A DNA stretch of 35,035 bases from Candidatus Nitrosocosmicus sp. (GCA_031177355.1 JAPSGR010000021.1:1-35035), one strand, 5' to 3'. Shown: positions 17,626 to 27,306, counted from the stretch's first letter. Made by a program: numbers and translations. Notes: a model not told the origin generated them from the sequence alone.

Positions 17626-17947
17626 ATCGCTGATAGATCACTATAATCGTTACTGTAAATCGAAATATGGTAGATTTCAGCTAGTTCAAATAATAATGCC
17701 CTTACATTGATCGGACTTTTGCATTTAACTTTAACCACATAGTGAAAATGAATTTTCTAGTGTTGTATAGGCCAATACAATGACATCAGAGATTATGAAT
17801 GACTTTATAGTAATAAAAATCAAAGGCTCAAGTTAAAGATAAATATCTACTCTTGTGGATATCCGCATGGTTTCCACCGAACTGAGCCATTAAACCATGA
17901 GGAACTTAATCTCACCTAACCCTAACAGTTACAATTTGATAATATGT
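17626..17947. other. Intergenic region with a full repeat copy
   Basis: 322 bp between two minus-strand genes. It holds the promoter region of the zinc-ribbon gene (TATA-like GATTATAG near 17648 on the minus strand) and the second full dispersed-repeat copy. No further open frame is seen. Confidence 0.5.
17858..17916 (+). repeat. Dispersed repeat, full copy B
   Basis: 59 bp identical to 17128-17186, including the CATGGTTT/AAACCATG inverted repeat. It lies 31 bp 3' of the stop of the minus-strand EamA transporter gene. Confidence 0.85.
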
Positions 17948-19003
17948 CTACCGATAATACCTCTTTGATTTGGAAATGATAAAATCCGACATATGAATTA
18001 CGAAAATTCCGAGAAATCCCATTATGCATCCAAAGGTGGCTAAAAATATATTCTCAGGCAGATGACTAGGATATCCCAATTCTTTTAGGGTTATTTGAAT
18101 GATAAATATCATTACAAGATTAGAAGATCCTATTGTTGCCGTAAGAGACGCACCAATCCTACGTAGGCCAATTACATAAGATAAAGAACCAATAAATGGA
18201 ATTAAAGAAAACAAAAGCAAGATAACTATGTTTCTAGGTATTGATAATAATTCCATTTGTGATGGTGATTCATTCAGATATTGTGTTGTCGTGATCATTG
18301 TATCGAATAGCAATGCAAAGACCATGAATACCACAAGAATGAGACCTGAAACAAACATAGATGCACCTGCAACATGAACGGAAGAGTGTTTTGTGACTAA
18401 TTTTCCAAGGAATAGTACACCAGCTGCAAAACCTACAGCCGAAAGGATCGCCTCCAAATCGCCTAAACTAACTAACGAAAGGATTGTGGGATATATTGAA
18501 TTAATATTTATATCTCCAGCTAGATTCGATAAATTTACATTGGAAATATCATCAATAGATATATCGCTAGCCAAAGATAGAAAGAACCCTAAAGACCCAA
18601 TAAATATACCAATGATTTGAAATTTGTTTAATCGTTCTTTTAAAAATACTCTTGCTAAGATAATTATTAGAATGATTTCAATCGGTCCAGCTATAAGAGC
18701 TTCTTTAGATGCTCCTATTCGATTTATAGAGTCATACCATGTAAATATTCCTAAAGAGAGTGATAAAGATGCCATCAGAAGAGCTTTCCAACTTTTAGTA
18801 AATATCTTGATAATATCTGCGTAGGTTTTAGTAATAATACAAGCAACTGATAACAACATTAGGCCAGATAATGTTATACTCAAAGATGAAAGCACAATTG
18901 GAGAAATTCTAAGATAATAGATTGTAAGATACTCTATAATGACTGATTCGAAAGAAAGTGCAAGAGCATACACAAAAACTACCCATGATTTATAAAATAA
19001 CAA
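17948..19003 (-). CDS. EamA/DMT family transporter, 10 TM
   Basis: 351 aa, two EamA repeats of five helices. Family features seen: the N-terminal segment FESVIIEYLTIYYLRISPIV, GIFTWYDSINRIGASKEALI at the end of repeat 1, IFLKERL-like FLKERLNKFQIIGIFIGSLG, and in repeat 2 VIGLRRIGASLTATIGSSNL followed by LKELGYPSHL and a final IGI-type helix. Family members export amino acids, nucleotides or other metabolites; the substrate here is unknown. A single gene. A repeat copy lies 31 bp past its stop. The loop between helices 5 and 6 is long and acidic (residues 140-180). Confidence 0.88.
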   Translation of the reverse strand: MLFYKSWVVFVYALALSFESVIIEYLTIYYLRISPIVLSSLSITLSGLMLLSVACIITKTYADIIKIFTKSWKALLMASLSLSLGIFTWYDSINRIGASKEALIAGPIEIILIIILARVFLKERLNKFQIIGIFIGSLGFFLSLASDISIDDISNVNLSNLAGDININSIYPTILSLVSLGDLEAILSAVGFAAGVLFLGKLVTKHSSVHVAGASMFVSGLILVVFMVFALLFDTMITTTQYLNESPSQMELLSIPRNIVILLLFSLIPFIGSLSYVIGLRRIGASLTATIGSSNLVMIFIIQITLKELGYPSHLPENIFLATFGCIMGFLGIFVIHMSDFIISKSKRYYR

Positions 19004-19541
19004 AAGAACAATTCTATATACTTTATCTCTTATATATTAGGCATTCACCTTCATTAAATACCATGTCCCAGCATTCAAAAATTGTTTAAACAGTATTCTT
19101 CTTTGCCAATTATATTATCGAATATCAATTAAATGACTATTTGTATAGGTTGAATGTTGATAGATATTTATGGACAAAGAACCATCCAATTCAATCCAAA
19201 TCAAAAAGAAAATATAATTACTAATATGGATATTGAGGAAAAATAAATTTGTGATACTGTGATAGTAGTCAAAGGATTAGTTTAGTGAGAGATCATTTAC
19301 CTAACTGCAAAATCAATTGATCAATATTTCATAGAATTATTATATTAGTTCATTTAGAAAAGTCTTTAAATTGTTTCTTGATAAATTAAATGTATAATCC
19401 TATTTTCAATACCGATATCGGCACGCTTCCAATTATATCTTTGTTGAAGTTTGACTATCTTACAATAAAACATCGTCTAAGCTAAGCAGAAATAGTATGA
19501 GATCATCTATTACGTTTTAGACATTAAATCGGTTCACCGTA
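19004..19541. other. Intergenic region, nothing supported
   Basis: 538 bp, AT-rich, no frame with coding character, no repeat copy recognised. It includes the EamA gene promoter on the minus strand. Confidence 0.5.
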
Positions 19542-20108
19542 TTAGTTTCTTATTTTTGCTCGAGCCGCAATCTTTGCTATTCTAATTGGTTCAGGAATTG
19601 AACCTTGCAGAGTAAAGGAATTAATTATTGTAGATGCTTCTTTTAAACTAATTCCCCAGTACCGGATGAATAGGTTCATGCCGGTATCTAATAGAATTTT
19701 GTCTCGCAGGCCCAGTTTACGATATTGTTCTAATTTTATCTTAGAGTCTTTGGAAAAATGATGATTTATAGCCCCTTCCAGTCCTTCCGAGTCTTCGAAA
19801 GTTATTGCTATTACCGGAAGATTGGTACTCTCTTGAAGTTCTTTACCATCTATAATATTGTACATGCTTATAATAAGCCCATCAATCATGATGCAATTAA
19901 CGTCATTTCTCTTTAATGACTTATACATAGACAAGATGATTTGTGTTGCATCATTACCTTCAATCGTAGCATTTCCAAAAATCATACCATCAATTACAAG
20001 ATCACGCCGCATTACTATTCCCGCAAGTGTAGAGCAAATACTAGTTTTTTTGAAGCTTTCGGCTATACCTAAAACTCGTATACCTTTTTTCTCAGTATGA
20101 ATTTTCAT
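19542..20108 (-). CDS. DUF99 (UPF0215) family protein, endonuclease V-like fold
   Basis: 188 aa, the usual DUF99 length. The family pattern is seen: IRVLGIAESFKK, AGIVMRRDLVIDGMIFGNAT, EGNDATQIILSMYKSL, the CIMIDGLIISMYNIID segment, and LPVIAIT. DUF99 has a fold related to endonuclease V/RNase H, with unknown activity in archaea. The expected acidic residues (Asp in VIDG, Asp in GNDAT and Asp in MIDG) are kept, but the typical second-position Asp of the opening LGIDD is Ala-Glu here. A strong Shine-Dalgarno (GAAGGAGA) lies 6 bp before the ATG. A 16-bp hairpin-like inverted repeat is 84 bp upstream. Confidence 0.85.
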   Translation of the reverse strand: MKIHTEKKGIRVLGIAESFKKTSICSTLAGIVMRRDLVIDGMIFGNATIEGNDATQIILSMYKSLKRNDVNCIMIDGLIISMYNIIDGKELQESTNLPVIAITFEDSEGLEGAINHHFSKDSKIKLEQYRKLGLRDKILLDTGMNLFIRYWGISLKEASTIINSFTLQGSIPEPIRIAKIAARAKIRN

Positions 20109-20665
20109 TTTTGTTCTCCTTCTTTCGCGAAATTAAATTTCTATAGCTGCTATGCATAAATACATTATAGTATTCTTTACAGAAATGTCTAACTCTCATC
20201 CGAGAGTCAATGGGACCTTATCAAGGAATGTTATATATTCAATTATGAAGCATTCACGAATAGTATCCATATTGGATTAACTTGATAAATAAAACCTTGC
20301 AGCAGTTAGGACAATATTTCTATTTGTCTTGATTTACAATAATTAGTGGTTTTTTTGTTAGCCTACAATATGTTTTCAAAATACCGTTAATTAAATCCTA
20401 AAGGATGTTATACACAAGGGATATCCTCATAATTTCCGCTCTTGATTATGACTCTATAAACTTGTGTGTGAATTATCGTGACATTCACCTTACATGTGTA
20501 AGCTTATACTAAGATTAAATTTCGTGTTCATATGATAGAATTTAAATTAATAAAATTTATCTATTTTAGAAATTTAATAAAATAAATATAACTTATCATT
20601 TAACATAAATAGATTCATTAAAATTTTTCGATATCTTCAAATACAAAAATTATATTATTATATAA
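20109..20665. other. Intergenic region, divergent promoters
   Basis: 557 bp between divergent genes. It contains an inverted repeat at 20192-20207 and a weak, partial match to the first half of the dispersed repeat near 20418-20436 (GGATATCCTCATAATTTCC). No open frame is supported. Confidence 0.45.
20192..20207. promoter_or_regulatory. Short inverted repeat upstream of the DUF99 gene
   Basis: ACTCTC-ATCC-GAGAGT, perfect 6-bp arms. It could be an operator or a hairpin in the 5' leader of the minus-strand DUF99 gene; a single copy, so weak. Confidence 0.3.
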
Positions 20666-21097
20666 ATGAGCTATATTGAAGAATTAGAAAAAAAATATCT
20701 GGAATTTGATAGCCTAATGAAAACTGGCCTTCCCAAGGTGGATACTCATCTAATTTTGGACATTCTTCATCGTATGGCAGGAGAAAAGAATCCCATGTAT
20801 ACCTTAGAAATCTTTCTCAATAAAAAACCCGATGTAGAGGAGTTAAGAAATAAAATATCCAATGATTTAGAAGTTATGCCGGCATTTTATGACGGGGGAA
20901 CACATGTTGTAATTGCTCATAGAATTAATCTAGAAATGCTTGAATACTTATCTTCAGATGAGAATGTTTACAGGATTCGAGGAACATATACAGGACATGG
21001 TCAAGGTGCTTCCATCGGTCCAGTATTTGAAAGAGAGGATCAAGAGGAAACATGGGCTGATTATGACAGAACCCATGGCCGCATATACGCAACATGA
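20666..21097 (+). CDS. Unrecognised soluble protein, possible ferredoxin-like fold
   Basis: 143 aa. I do not recognise the family. Residues 1-35 are helical and charged (IEELEKKYLEFDSLMKTGLP). The middle reads as beta-alpha-beta-beta-alpha-beta: YTLEIFLNKKPDVEELRNKI, then AFYDGGTHVVIAHRI, NLEMLEYLSSDENVYRIRGT. This order and the closing L..L.....V.RI pattern resemble the inhibitor-I9/propeptide type of ferredoxin-like fold, but no protease is adjacent. The C-terminus is acidic with GHGQGASIGPVFERED. No signal peptide or Cys is present. A very AT-rich sequence immediately precedes the ATG. The function is open. Confidence 0.65.
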   Translation: MSYIEELEKKYLEFDSLMKTGLPKVDTHLILDILHRMAGEKNPMYTLEIFLNKKPDVEELRNKISNDLEVMPAFYDGGTHVVIAHRINLEMLEYLSSDENVYRIRGTYTGHGQGASIGPVFEREDQEETWADYDRTHGRIYAT

Positions 21098-21636
21098 TCG
21101 GAACGAGAGGTTCTAGAGACAACATGTGCGACCAATGAGTGAAAATTTTTCCATAGATATATTTTAAAATGTATGTTATACTTAGGAATCCTATCTAAGG
21201 GAAGTGTTCCTCATGATGATAAGTATATTATATGATGAGTTAATGATGTTGTGTTATCCAAGCTAAACAGTCACAATTAGTTTATAGATGAATATGGATA
21301 TTGTTACACAGAACTGTTAAATGAACAATCTAATTTTTAGTAAACTGCGTTTATAAAAAGTTTGATTAACATAAACATTTTTGAGAATTTAAATCTATTA
21401 GCAAGCGAGACCTACATACTTGCCTACATCAAAATTAAAAATTTTCAACTTCATGATCTTTATTAAGAAGTAAAAATGGGAGAACTCACTTTGACATTGA
21501 TCTATGCTTCATTGGTCACACTAAAAGAATATTGTTATCTTGGAGATCGTGGTCTAGATGATTCTAATCTAATGATGAATGAATTAATTATCTGTCATAG
21601 ATTTGGTTAATTTATCATCAAATTTAAAAAAAACAT
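21098..21636. other. Intergenic region
   Basis: 539 bp without a supported gene. GAAGTGTTCCTCATGATG at 21201-21218 weakly resembles the reverse complement of the dispersed-repeat centre, here 3' of a plus-strand gene. Confidence 0.4.
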
Positions 21637-21682
21637 ATGTTTATGAATAAGGATAAATACGATTTGCACTTTATTCTATCAA

Positions 21683-21694
21683 TTTATATAAAAG
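21683..21694 (+). promoter_or_regulatory. TATA box deciding the membrane-protein start
   Basis: TTTATATAAAAG, centred about 24 bp before the ATG at 21712. This fits a leaderless transcript starting at that codon. Confidence 0.5.
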
Positions 21695-21711
21695 ATCATG
21701 ATCAATATAAT

Positions 21712-22281
21712 ATGAATAATTCTCATCATCAATACCCACCTTCTAAATTGTTCATAATTTACTGTACTCTAGCAGGGTTTATTGCCGCTTGGGGAATTTC
21801 TGGATTATTAGTTATTATAGATTTGATTTCTCAAACTCCTGCAGGTTCGTTCTTTGGGGCAATTGGTATATCGTTGGGATACTATGACCCTGTTAATGCA
21901 CCGCTTGTTGGATTCGTATTGCATATTTTGACAGGAACTATAGCCGGAAATATATTTGGTCAAGTTTCCTTATTTTGGAAACGAATATCGCCATATGATT
22001 CCAAGCATGGCTTAAAAACTGGGACGGTAGTAGGTGGAGTATTATGGACTACCTTATTTGTCCCCGTTGCAGTATTGGTTATGCAACCTATGTTAGATTC
22101 ATTTAACTTAGGGATAACGCCAAATCAATATGTATACTCAGTTGCCTCTACCTTTAGTAACCTTTTTGGAATAATAATATTCGGATCATTGGTATTTCAT
22201 TTAATTTACGGGGCTTTAATGGGTTTCATGGCCGGGAAGATGTGGGAAATTAAAGCATTTTCATTAACCAAAATGATTTGA
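21712..22281 (+). CDS. Polytopic membrane protein, unknown function
   Basis: 189 aa from the start at 21712. An earlier in-frame ATG (21637) would add 25 residues, but a TATA box lies inside that stretch at the right distance for leaderless initiation at 21712. About five hydrophobic segments: FIIYCTLAGFIAAWGISGLL, residues with FFGAIGISLGYYD, PLVGFVLHILTGTIAGNIFG, VVGGVLWTTLFVPVAVLVMQ, and the C-terminal FGIIIFGSLVFHLIYGALMG. Gly-rich helices and His in two of them are notable, but no family is recognised. A second stop-start overlap (TGATG at 22279) leads into a 20-codon frame of doubtful meaning. Confidence 0.7.
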   Translation: MNNSHHQYPPSKLFIIYCTLAGFIAAWGISGLLVIIDLISQTPAGSFFGAIGISLGYYDPVNAPLVGFVLHILTGTIAGNIFGQVSLFWKRISPYDSKHGLKTGTVVGGVLWTTLFVPVAVLVMQPMLDSFNLGITPNQYVYSVASTFSNLFGIIIFGSLVFHLIYGALMGFMAGKMWEIKAFSLTKMI

Positions 22282-23112
22282 TGATAAATTCAAACGGCGA
22301 TACCAAAGATTCTCTAAATCATGATAGAAAGCAGGATATTTGAACCACCTAACGATATCTTTGAGATTGTTCTATAAATGTTGCTTTGAGGCAAGTTCTG
22401 ATGATATGAGCACGAATTCAAGACAAAATGCTTGTTATTTTTAATATAGATTCTATATGTTGATTATTATTGTAATTCAATCAAATTAATTAAAATTGGT
22501 TAAATAATTGCGTTAGATAGATACCGACCTGTTTGCAGGAAATTAAAAATTTATTTATATTGACTTGTGTGGTATAATTTGTGGTCATCAGAACTAAAGT
22601 GTACTCAGATTATTAGATTAGCTAATTAGGATTTTGCAATCCGATCTAATAAACCCCTAGATTTTGAGTTTAGAATTTTGTAATTTGAAATTTATATTAG
22701 ATTCATATATCTTGTGATTAAACAAACGTTAACACAATCTTGATATTTATTGTTAATACGATGCAGTCATTACCAAAAAAATAATATTTTTGTTATATCC
22801 TATGATAATTATCTTGGTTAACGTTATTTACTTTAACTTGCCCTATAGTTGGGATCAAAAGGTATCGATAGAATCCACTAGAGGTCTTTTCAATATATTA
22901 ACAGGAGAGTTATTATCAAACGAATATTATAATCAATTAGCGTTCGAATTTTTATTTGAGATAAATAAACATACAAACCAATAAAGACAAATAGAAATCT
23001 CATGAAAATATTGAAACGGGGGCAATAAAGATTTAAAACCCTTTCGTATATCCTGATTAACCAATTTTGCTATCCGAATAAGGTTATTTTGAAAGACATC
23101 TCGTCAATAGAC
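22282..23112. other. Intergenic region before the detoxification cassette
   Basis: 831 bp, very AT-rich, in sharp contrast to the cassette that follows. A 64-codon frame at 22790-22984 (hydrophobic start, no domain) is doubtful. No repeat copy is recognised. Confidence 0.45.
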
Positions 23113-23422
23113 ATGGTGAAATATGTAAAATACCAGAGTCCGAGTAAAAAAGGACAAAAGGGAAGAAAGCACTCGGTGGATTTTGGAATTTTTCAAGCAA
23201 ATGCAAGGAGTAGCGAATGAAATGAAAGGGTTTGTAGTAATGGATAGTTTAGACGACCTATCTGAATCAATAGTTCCTACATTTTGGGAGACCAAAAAAG
23301 ACATGGACAAGTTCTATCAAACAGACAACAGAAATCTGTCAAGGTTGGTTGAAAGACTCCAAACTGTATTTGAAGAAATGCCAGAAAGAAAGGACTATCA
23401 AGTTTCAGGCCTCAAATTCTAA
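23113..23422 (+). CDS. ABM-type monooxygenase-like protein with an apparent frameshift
   Basis: Small antibiotic-biosynthesis-monooxygenase-like (dimeric alpha+beta barrel) protein. The main frame is open from 23129 to the stop at 23420-23422 and begins RVRVKKDKREESTRWILEFF, clearly coding, but it has no ATG; its first possible start is TTG at 23183. An ATG at 23113 begins MVKYV in another frame and leads exactly into it if one A of the AAAA run at 23127-23130 is removed, giving a 102-aa protein of normal length. So a one-base insertion, a sequencing error, or programmed slippage at the A-run are options; otherwise a 79-aa TTG-started protein remains. It lies 54-69 bp upstream of the dioxygenase gene and shares its higher GC. 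Confidence 0.65.
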
Positions 23423-23491
23423 TTGTATAGTCAATTTGCAGAACTTGTGTCCCATAGCCATGCATTTAAGCTGTGAGTGCTAGATAATATC

Positions 23492-24577
23492 ATGGACAAA
23501 GACGGAGGAGGCCATCAAGGCGTTCTTGGAATACATCACATCACAGCCATTGCAGGTGATCCTCAAAAAAATATTGATTTTTATACAGGCTTTTTAGGGT
23601 TACGTTTAGTCAAGCTGACGGTCAACTTTGATGATCCTCAGACATATCATTTCTATTATGGGGACAATATAGGCAGGCCGGGAACAATTCTGACATTCTT
23701 CCCTTGGCAGCACATGCCAAGAGGATTCAGGGGAACAGGCCAGGTAGTCACTACATCGTTTTTGATACCCGAAAACTCCCTAGACTACTGGATGAATAGA
23801 ATGAAAAGCCATGGTGTTGGCTTTACTGGTCCCAACCAGAGATTTGGTAACGAAGAACAGGTAATCACGTTTTACGATCCCGATGGTATGGAGCTGGAGC
23901 TTGTTGCACACAGGATTGCTGAGGAAAGGAAAAACCATGTTTGGAGAGATGGCCCCATCCCCAAAGAATATGCAGTCAGGGGGTTTTATTCAGCAACCAT
24001 TTCCTTGGAAGGGTACGAGCGGACTGCTGCTATATTAACCGAAAATATGGGTTTTTCCAAAACCAAGAATGAAGGAAACCGATTTAGGTTTGAGATTAAG
24101 AACAAGGAAAAAATAATAGACGAGTTCTACAGCAACAAGGAAGAAAGGCAAACCGGTATTTTGGATTCTGCATCAGCTGTGGACATAGTTTGCCTACCAT
24201 ATACACAAAGAGGGTACATGGGTGTGGGTACTGTACACCATATTGCATGGCGGACCCCTACTGATGAAAGCCAGATTATGATGAGAAAAAAGATTGTCAG
24301 TACAGGTCTTGATGTCACACCCATAATAGACAGAACCTATTTCCACTCTGTATATTTTAGGGAACCGGGCGGTGTCCTGTTTGAGATAGCAACCGACCGC
24401 CCGGGCTTCATGGTGGACCAAAGGGAGGAGGAGTTGGGGCAAAAACTCTTGCTACCCAAATGGTTTGAGCCCGATCGCAAATACCTCGAGAAAGTGCTTC
24501 CCAAGATCAACATTCCGTCGATTGATAGACCTTCTCCCTCCAATCAAGGGAGCGGAATAGATGGCAAAGAACCATGA
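23492..24577 (+). CDS. Ring-cleaving dioxygenase, MhqO-like (VOC/glyoxalase fold)
   Basis: 361 aa from ATG 23492; a GTG at 23477 would add five residues. Two vicinal-oxygen-chelate modules: residues near IHHITAIAGDPQKNIDFYTG with LGLRLVKLTVNFDDP, and the second with GVGTVHHIAWRTP. A metal-ligand Glu is in GGVLFEIATDRPG; the His of IHHIT and VHHIA supply the others. The sequence matches the MhqO/PcpA-like group of extradiol dioxygenases that open hydroquinone-type rings. In Bacillus this enzyme is encoded beside a carboxylesterase (MhqD) and protects against quinones and catechols. Here the next gene, with a 4-bp ATGA overlap, is just such an esterase. Base composition is clearly higher in GC than around. 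Confidence 0.9.
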   Translation: MDKDGGGHQGVLGIHHITAIAGDPQKNIDFYTGFLGLRLVKLTVNFDDPQTYHFYYGDNIGRPGTILTFFPWQHMPRGFRGTGQVVTTSFLIPENSLDYWMNRMKSHGVGFTGPNQRFGNEEQVITFYDPDGMELELVAHRIAEERKNHVWRDGPIPKEYAVRGFYSATISLEGYERTAAILTENMGFSKTKNEGNRFRFEIKNKEKIIDEFYSNKEERQTGILDSASAVDIVCLPYTQRGYMGVGTVHHIAWRTPTDESQIMMRKKIVSTGLDVTPIIDRTYFHSVYFREPGGVLFEIATDRPGFMVDQREEELGQKLLLPKWFEPDRKYLEKVLPKINIPSIDRPSPSNQGSGIDGKEP

Positions 24578-25254
24578 CGAAACTTGACTTTAAACACAGA
24601 TTTGTTCCTTCATCCTTACATCAAAGTATCGGAAATGATGCTGGTCAACAACACAAAAGGATCAAAGACAACAAATCAGAGTTACTGAACCTGTTATTGC
24701 TTCATGGTACAGGAGGAAATGAGGAGGACTTGATACCTATAGGCCAAATGATATCTTCCTCTGCATCTTTGCTAAGCCCTAGAGGTAAAGTGCTAGAAGA
24801 TGGAATGCCACGGTTTTTCAGAAGACTTTCAGAAGGTGTATTTGATATGGAAGACTTGGCGTTTAGGACTAGGGAATTAGCGGATTTTGTCAGGGAGGCG
24901 TCATATCTCTACGATTTTGACTTAAACAAAACCGTTGCAGTCGGTTTTTCCAACGGAGCAAACATTGCTGCAAGTCTCCTTCTTTCTTATTCAGATATAG
25001 TAAAAGGCGCTATACTGTTTAGGGCAATGGTCCCATTCATACCCGAAATTCCACCTGATCTATCAGGTAAAAAGGTTCTCTTGTGTGCAGGAATGTTCGA
25101 TCCAATAGTATCAAAAAACCAAACAGAAAGCCTATTAAACATATTGCAGAAAAGCAGGGCTGACGTAGCTTTGAAATGGCAGCAAACTGGACACAACCTT
25201 ACAGGAGCAGATATTACAGAATCAAAGAAATGGCTGTCTGAAAACATTAATTGA
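24574..25254 (+). CDS. Alpha/beta hydrolase, MhqD-like carboxylesterase
   Basis: 226 aa. Family features: LLLLHGTGGNEEDLIPIGQM oxyanion-loop region, LSPRGKVLEDGMPRFFRRLSEG, nucleophile Ser126 in GFSNGAN, acid Asp176 in AGMFDPIV, base His207 in TGHNLT. It is the partner typical of ring-cleaving dioxygenases in mhq operons; it likely hydrolyses an ester or thioester-type product of ring opening (exact substrate unknown). The ATG overlaps the stop of the dioxygenase gene (ATGA), so translation is coupled. GC content starts to fall at the end of the gene. Confidence 0.9.
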   Translation: MTKLDFKHRFVPSSLHQSIGNDAGQQHKRIKDNKSELLNLLLLHGTGGNEEDLIPIGQMISSSASLLSPRGKVLEDGMPRFFRRLSEGVFDMEDLAFRTRELADFVREASYLYDFDLNKTVAVGFSNGANIAASLLLSYSDIVKGAILFRAMVPFIPEIPPDLSGKKVLLCAGMFDPIVSKNQTESLLNILQKSRADVALKWQQTGHNLTGADITESKKWLSENIN

Positions 25255-25599
25255 ATCATGTCAGTCTAAGTTACAATCTATGTGCTCCTTCATGTGATGA
25301 GTATGAAGCATTTTCCGTAAAGCCATATAATTATTACCTCCGGGTCAAGCTTGTGATTAGAGTCAATATACAAATTCTCCGTAACATCGTCCTAATCTTG
25401 CCTAGGCGTGTACGTTTAAAACATCAATAATTTTTAAAATCAAATTTGTCATCCTTTTTAAATATTATTACCGATTATTTCTTATAGGTCAGATATTGCA
25501 TAATCCTAGCGAAATACTTTAATGAAATGCATCTTTTATGATTAACGATCCTATGATATTACCTTGACTTAAGAACTTAATTCCACAAGTAATAACACA
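25255..25599. other. Intergenic region after the detoxification cassette
   Basis: 345 bp; base composition returns to AT-rich. AAGAACTTAATTCCAC (25571-25586) is a weak match to the second half of the dispersed repeat and here lies just 5' of the plus-strand DAO-Rieske gene, unlike the other copies. No open frame is supported. Confidence 0.4.
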
Positions 25600-27306
25600 A
25601 TGGATCATCTAAAAAATAAAGAGTTGAGTAAAATGAATTCAGATGAAATTTATGAAAAAACTTCAGGAATAAGTCTCTCCTCCTGGTTTGCAAATACTCC
25701 AAAGTCACTTAAGCATAAAAAATTAGGAAAAAACATCTCGGTAGATGCAGTTATAGTTGGAGGAGGAATTGCAGGATTATCTACTGGATATATCCTTTCA
25801 AAAGGAGGCAAGCGTGTCGCAGTACTTGATGACGGAAATTTAGGTAGTGGTGAAACCGGACATACTACTGCACACATCACTCATGCCCTAGATGACAGGT
25901 ATTTTAATTTAGAAAAAATGTTTGGAATAGAAGGATCGTTATTAGCAGCTGAGAGTCATACAAGCGCTATTGATTTCATAGAAAGAGTTGTATCTGAAGA
26001 GAAAATTGAATGTGATTTTGAGCGGTTAGATGGTTATTTGTTCTTAGATTCAAAAGATGATAAATCTGCTTTAAAAAAAGAATTAGAAGCAACCCATAGA
26101 GTGGGTATCAACACCGAAATAGTTCAAAAACCTCCATTAAATTCATCGAACCTGGGGCCAAGTCTTAGATTTCCTAACCAAGCACAATTTCATCCATTAA
26201 AGTATCTTGTAGGATTAGCTAGGTCTATCTTGAATAACAATGGTGACATTTTTACTGGAACACATGTTCAAGAGGTTTCTAAAAATGGAATAAAAACATC
26301 CGACGGATTTCACGTGTACGCTAAACAGATAGTAATAGCTACCAATGCACCTATTGTAGATAAAGTAAGTAAAATCTATGATAAACAAATTCCATATAGA
26401 ACATATGCAGTGGGAGCTACAATAAAAAAAGGAACAGTTCCAAAGGCATTATTTTGGGACACAGGCAATTATGATTCAAAAAGTGATGTTAATCCCTATC
26501 ATTACGTTAGAATTCAAAGAATGGATTATCCTAATAGCAATGATGATAATGACAATAACTGTATCCCCAATAATTCAAAAATAAATAATGTGGAAAGTTC
26601 TTATGACTTGCTAATTATTGGTGGTGAAGATCACAAAACTGGTTATGAAAATGATGTTGAAGAAAGACATACTAGGCTAATAGATTGGGCAAAGCAACGT
26701 TTTCCAATTGAAGAAATAAAATATAAATGGTCTGGACAGGTCATGGAACCACTGGATTCATTAGCCTTTATTGGACTAAATCCAGCTGATAATGAAGAGA
26801 CCGAGAGTCAAAATAATAATATCTATATTTGTACTGGGGATTCTGGTAATGGAATAACACATGGTACTATAGCTGGTATGTTAATATCAGATTTAATATT
26901 TGGAAAGCAAAACAGATGGCGCAATTTATACAACCCTTCTAGAGACGTAAATGTTGCTCAAAAGAAAAAGAAAGTTGATAGTTCGGAAACAAGCTCCGGT
27001 AATAACAATCACGCAAAAGTGGATAATCCCAATACAATAAATAAATTTCAAAGTGAATCCTTTCTGAATTCACTTTCACTTGATCAAGGTGCAATTATAG
27101 AGCAAAACTCTGACGATCCAATTGCTGTTTACAAAGATAAAACAGGTAAAGTAACTAAATATTCAGCCAAATGTACTCACTTAGGTTGCACTGTAACATG
27201 GAATTCTTTAGAAAAATCTTTTGATTGTCCATGCCATGGTTCAAGGTTTTTTAATAATGGAAAAGTAATTAATGGTCCTGCAAACAATGACTTGGACAAA
27301 AAGTAA
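25600..27306 (+). CDS. FAD-dependent oxidoreductase (DAO family) fused to a Rieske domain
   Basis: 568 aa. About residues 40-450 are a DAO-type flavoprotein: dinucleotide motif [20 protein letters not shown], then [18 protein letters not shown], and near the end [21 protein letters not shown] Asn/Lys/Ser-rich linker follows (about 455-500). The C-terminal 70 residues are a Rieske [2Fe-2S] domain with Cys525-x-His527 and Cys543-x2-His546 as ligands and Cys530/Cys545 for the disulfide. The layout is that of Bacillus YhfW-type proteins. The ending (ANNDLDKK) is short compared with relatives but complete enough for the cluster. The substrate is unknown; electrons would pass between FAD and the cluster. 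The inserted Asn-rich loops are typical of this host's codon drift. Confidence 0.92.
   Translation: MDHLKNKELSKMNSDEIYEKTSGISLSSWFANTPKSLKHKKLGKNISVDAVIVGGGIAGLSTGYILSKGGKRVAVLDDGNLGSGETGHTTAHITHALDDRYFNLEKMFGIEGSLLAAESHTSAIDFIERVVSEEKIECDFERLDGYLFLDSKDDKSALKKELEATHRVGINTEIVQKPPLNSSNLGPSLRFPNQAQFHPLKYLVGLARSILNNNGDIFTGTHVQEVSKNGIKTSDGFHVYAKQIVIATNAPIVDKVSKIYDKQIPYRTYAVGATIKKGTVPKALFWDTGNYDSKSDVNPYHYVRIQRMDYPNSNDDNDNNCIPNNSKINNVESSYDLLIIGGEDHKTGYENDVEERHTRLIDWAKQRFPIEEIKYKWSGQVMEPLDSLAFIGLNPADNEETESQNNNIYICTGDSGNGITHGTIAGMLISDLIFGKQNRWRNLYNPSRDVNVAQKKKKVDSSETSSGNNNHAKVDNPNTINKFQSESFLNSLSLDQGAIIEQNSDDPIAVYKDKTGKVTKYSAKCTHLGCTVTWNSLEKSFDCPCHGSRFFNNGKVINGPANNDLDKK

Noticed and set aside
22790-22984. 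64-codon frame ahead of the detoxification cassette
   Set aside because: No domain, poor start context; could be real but unsupported.
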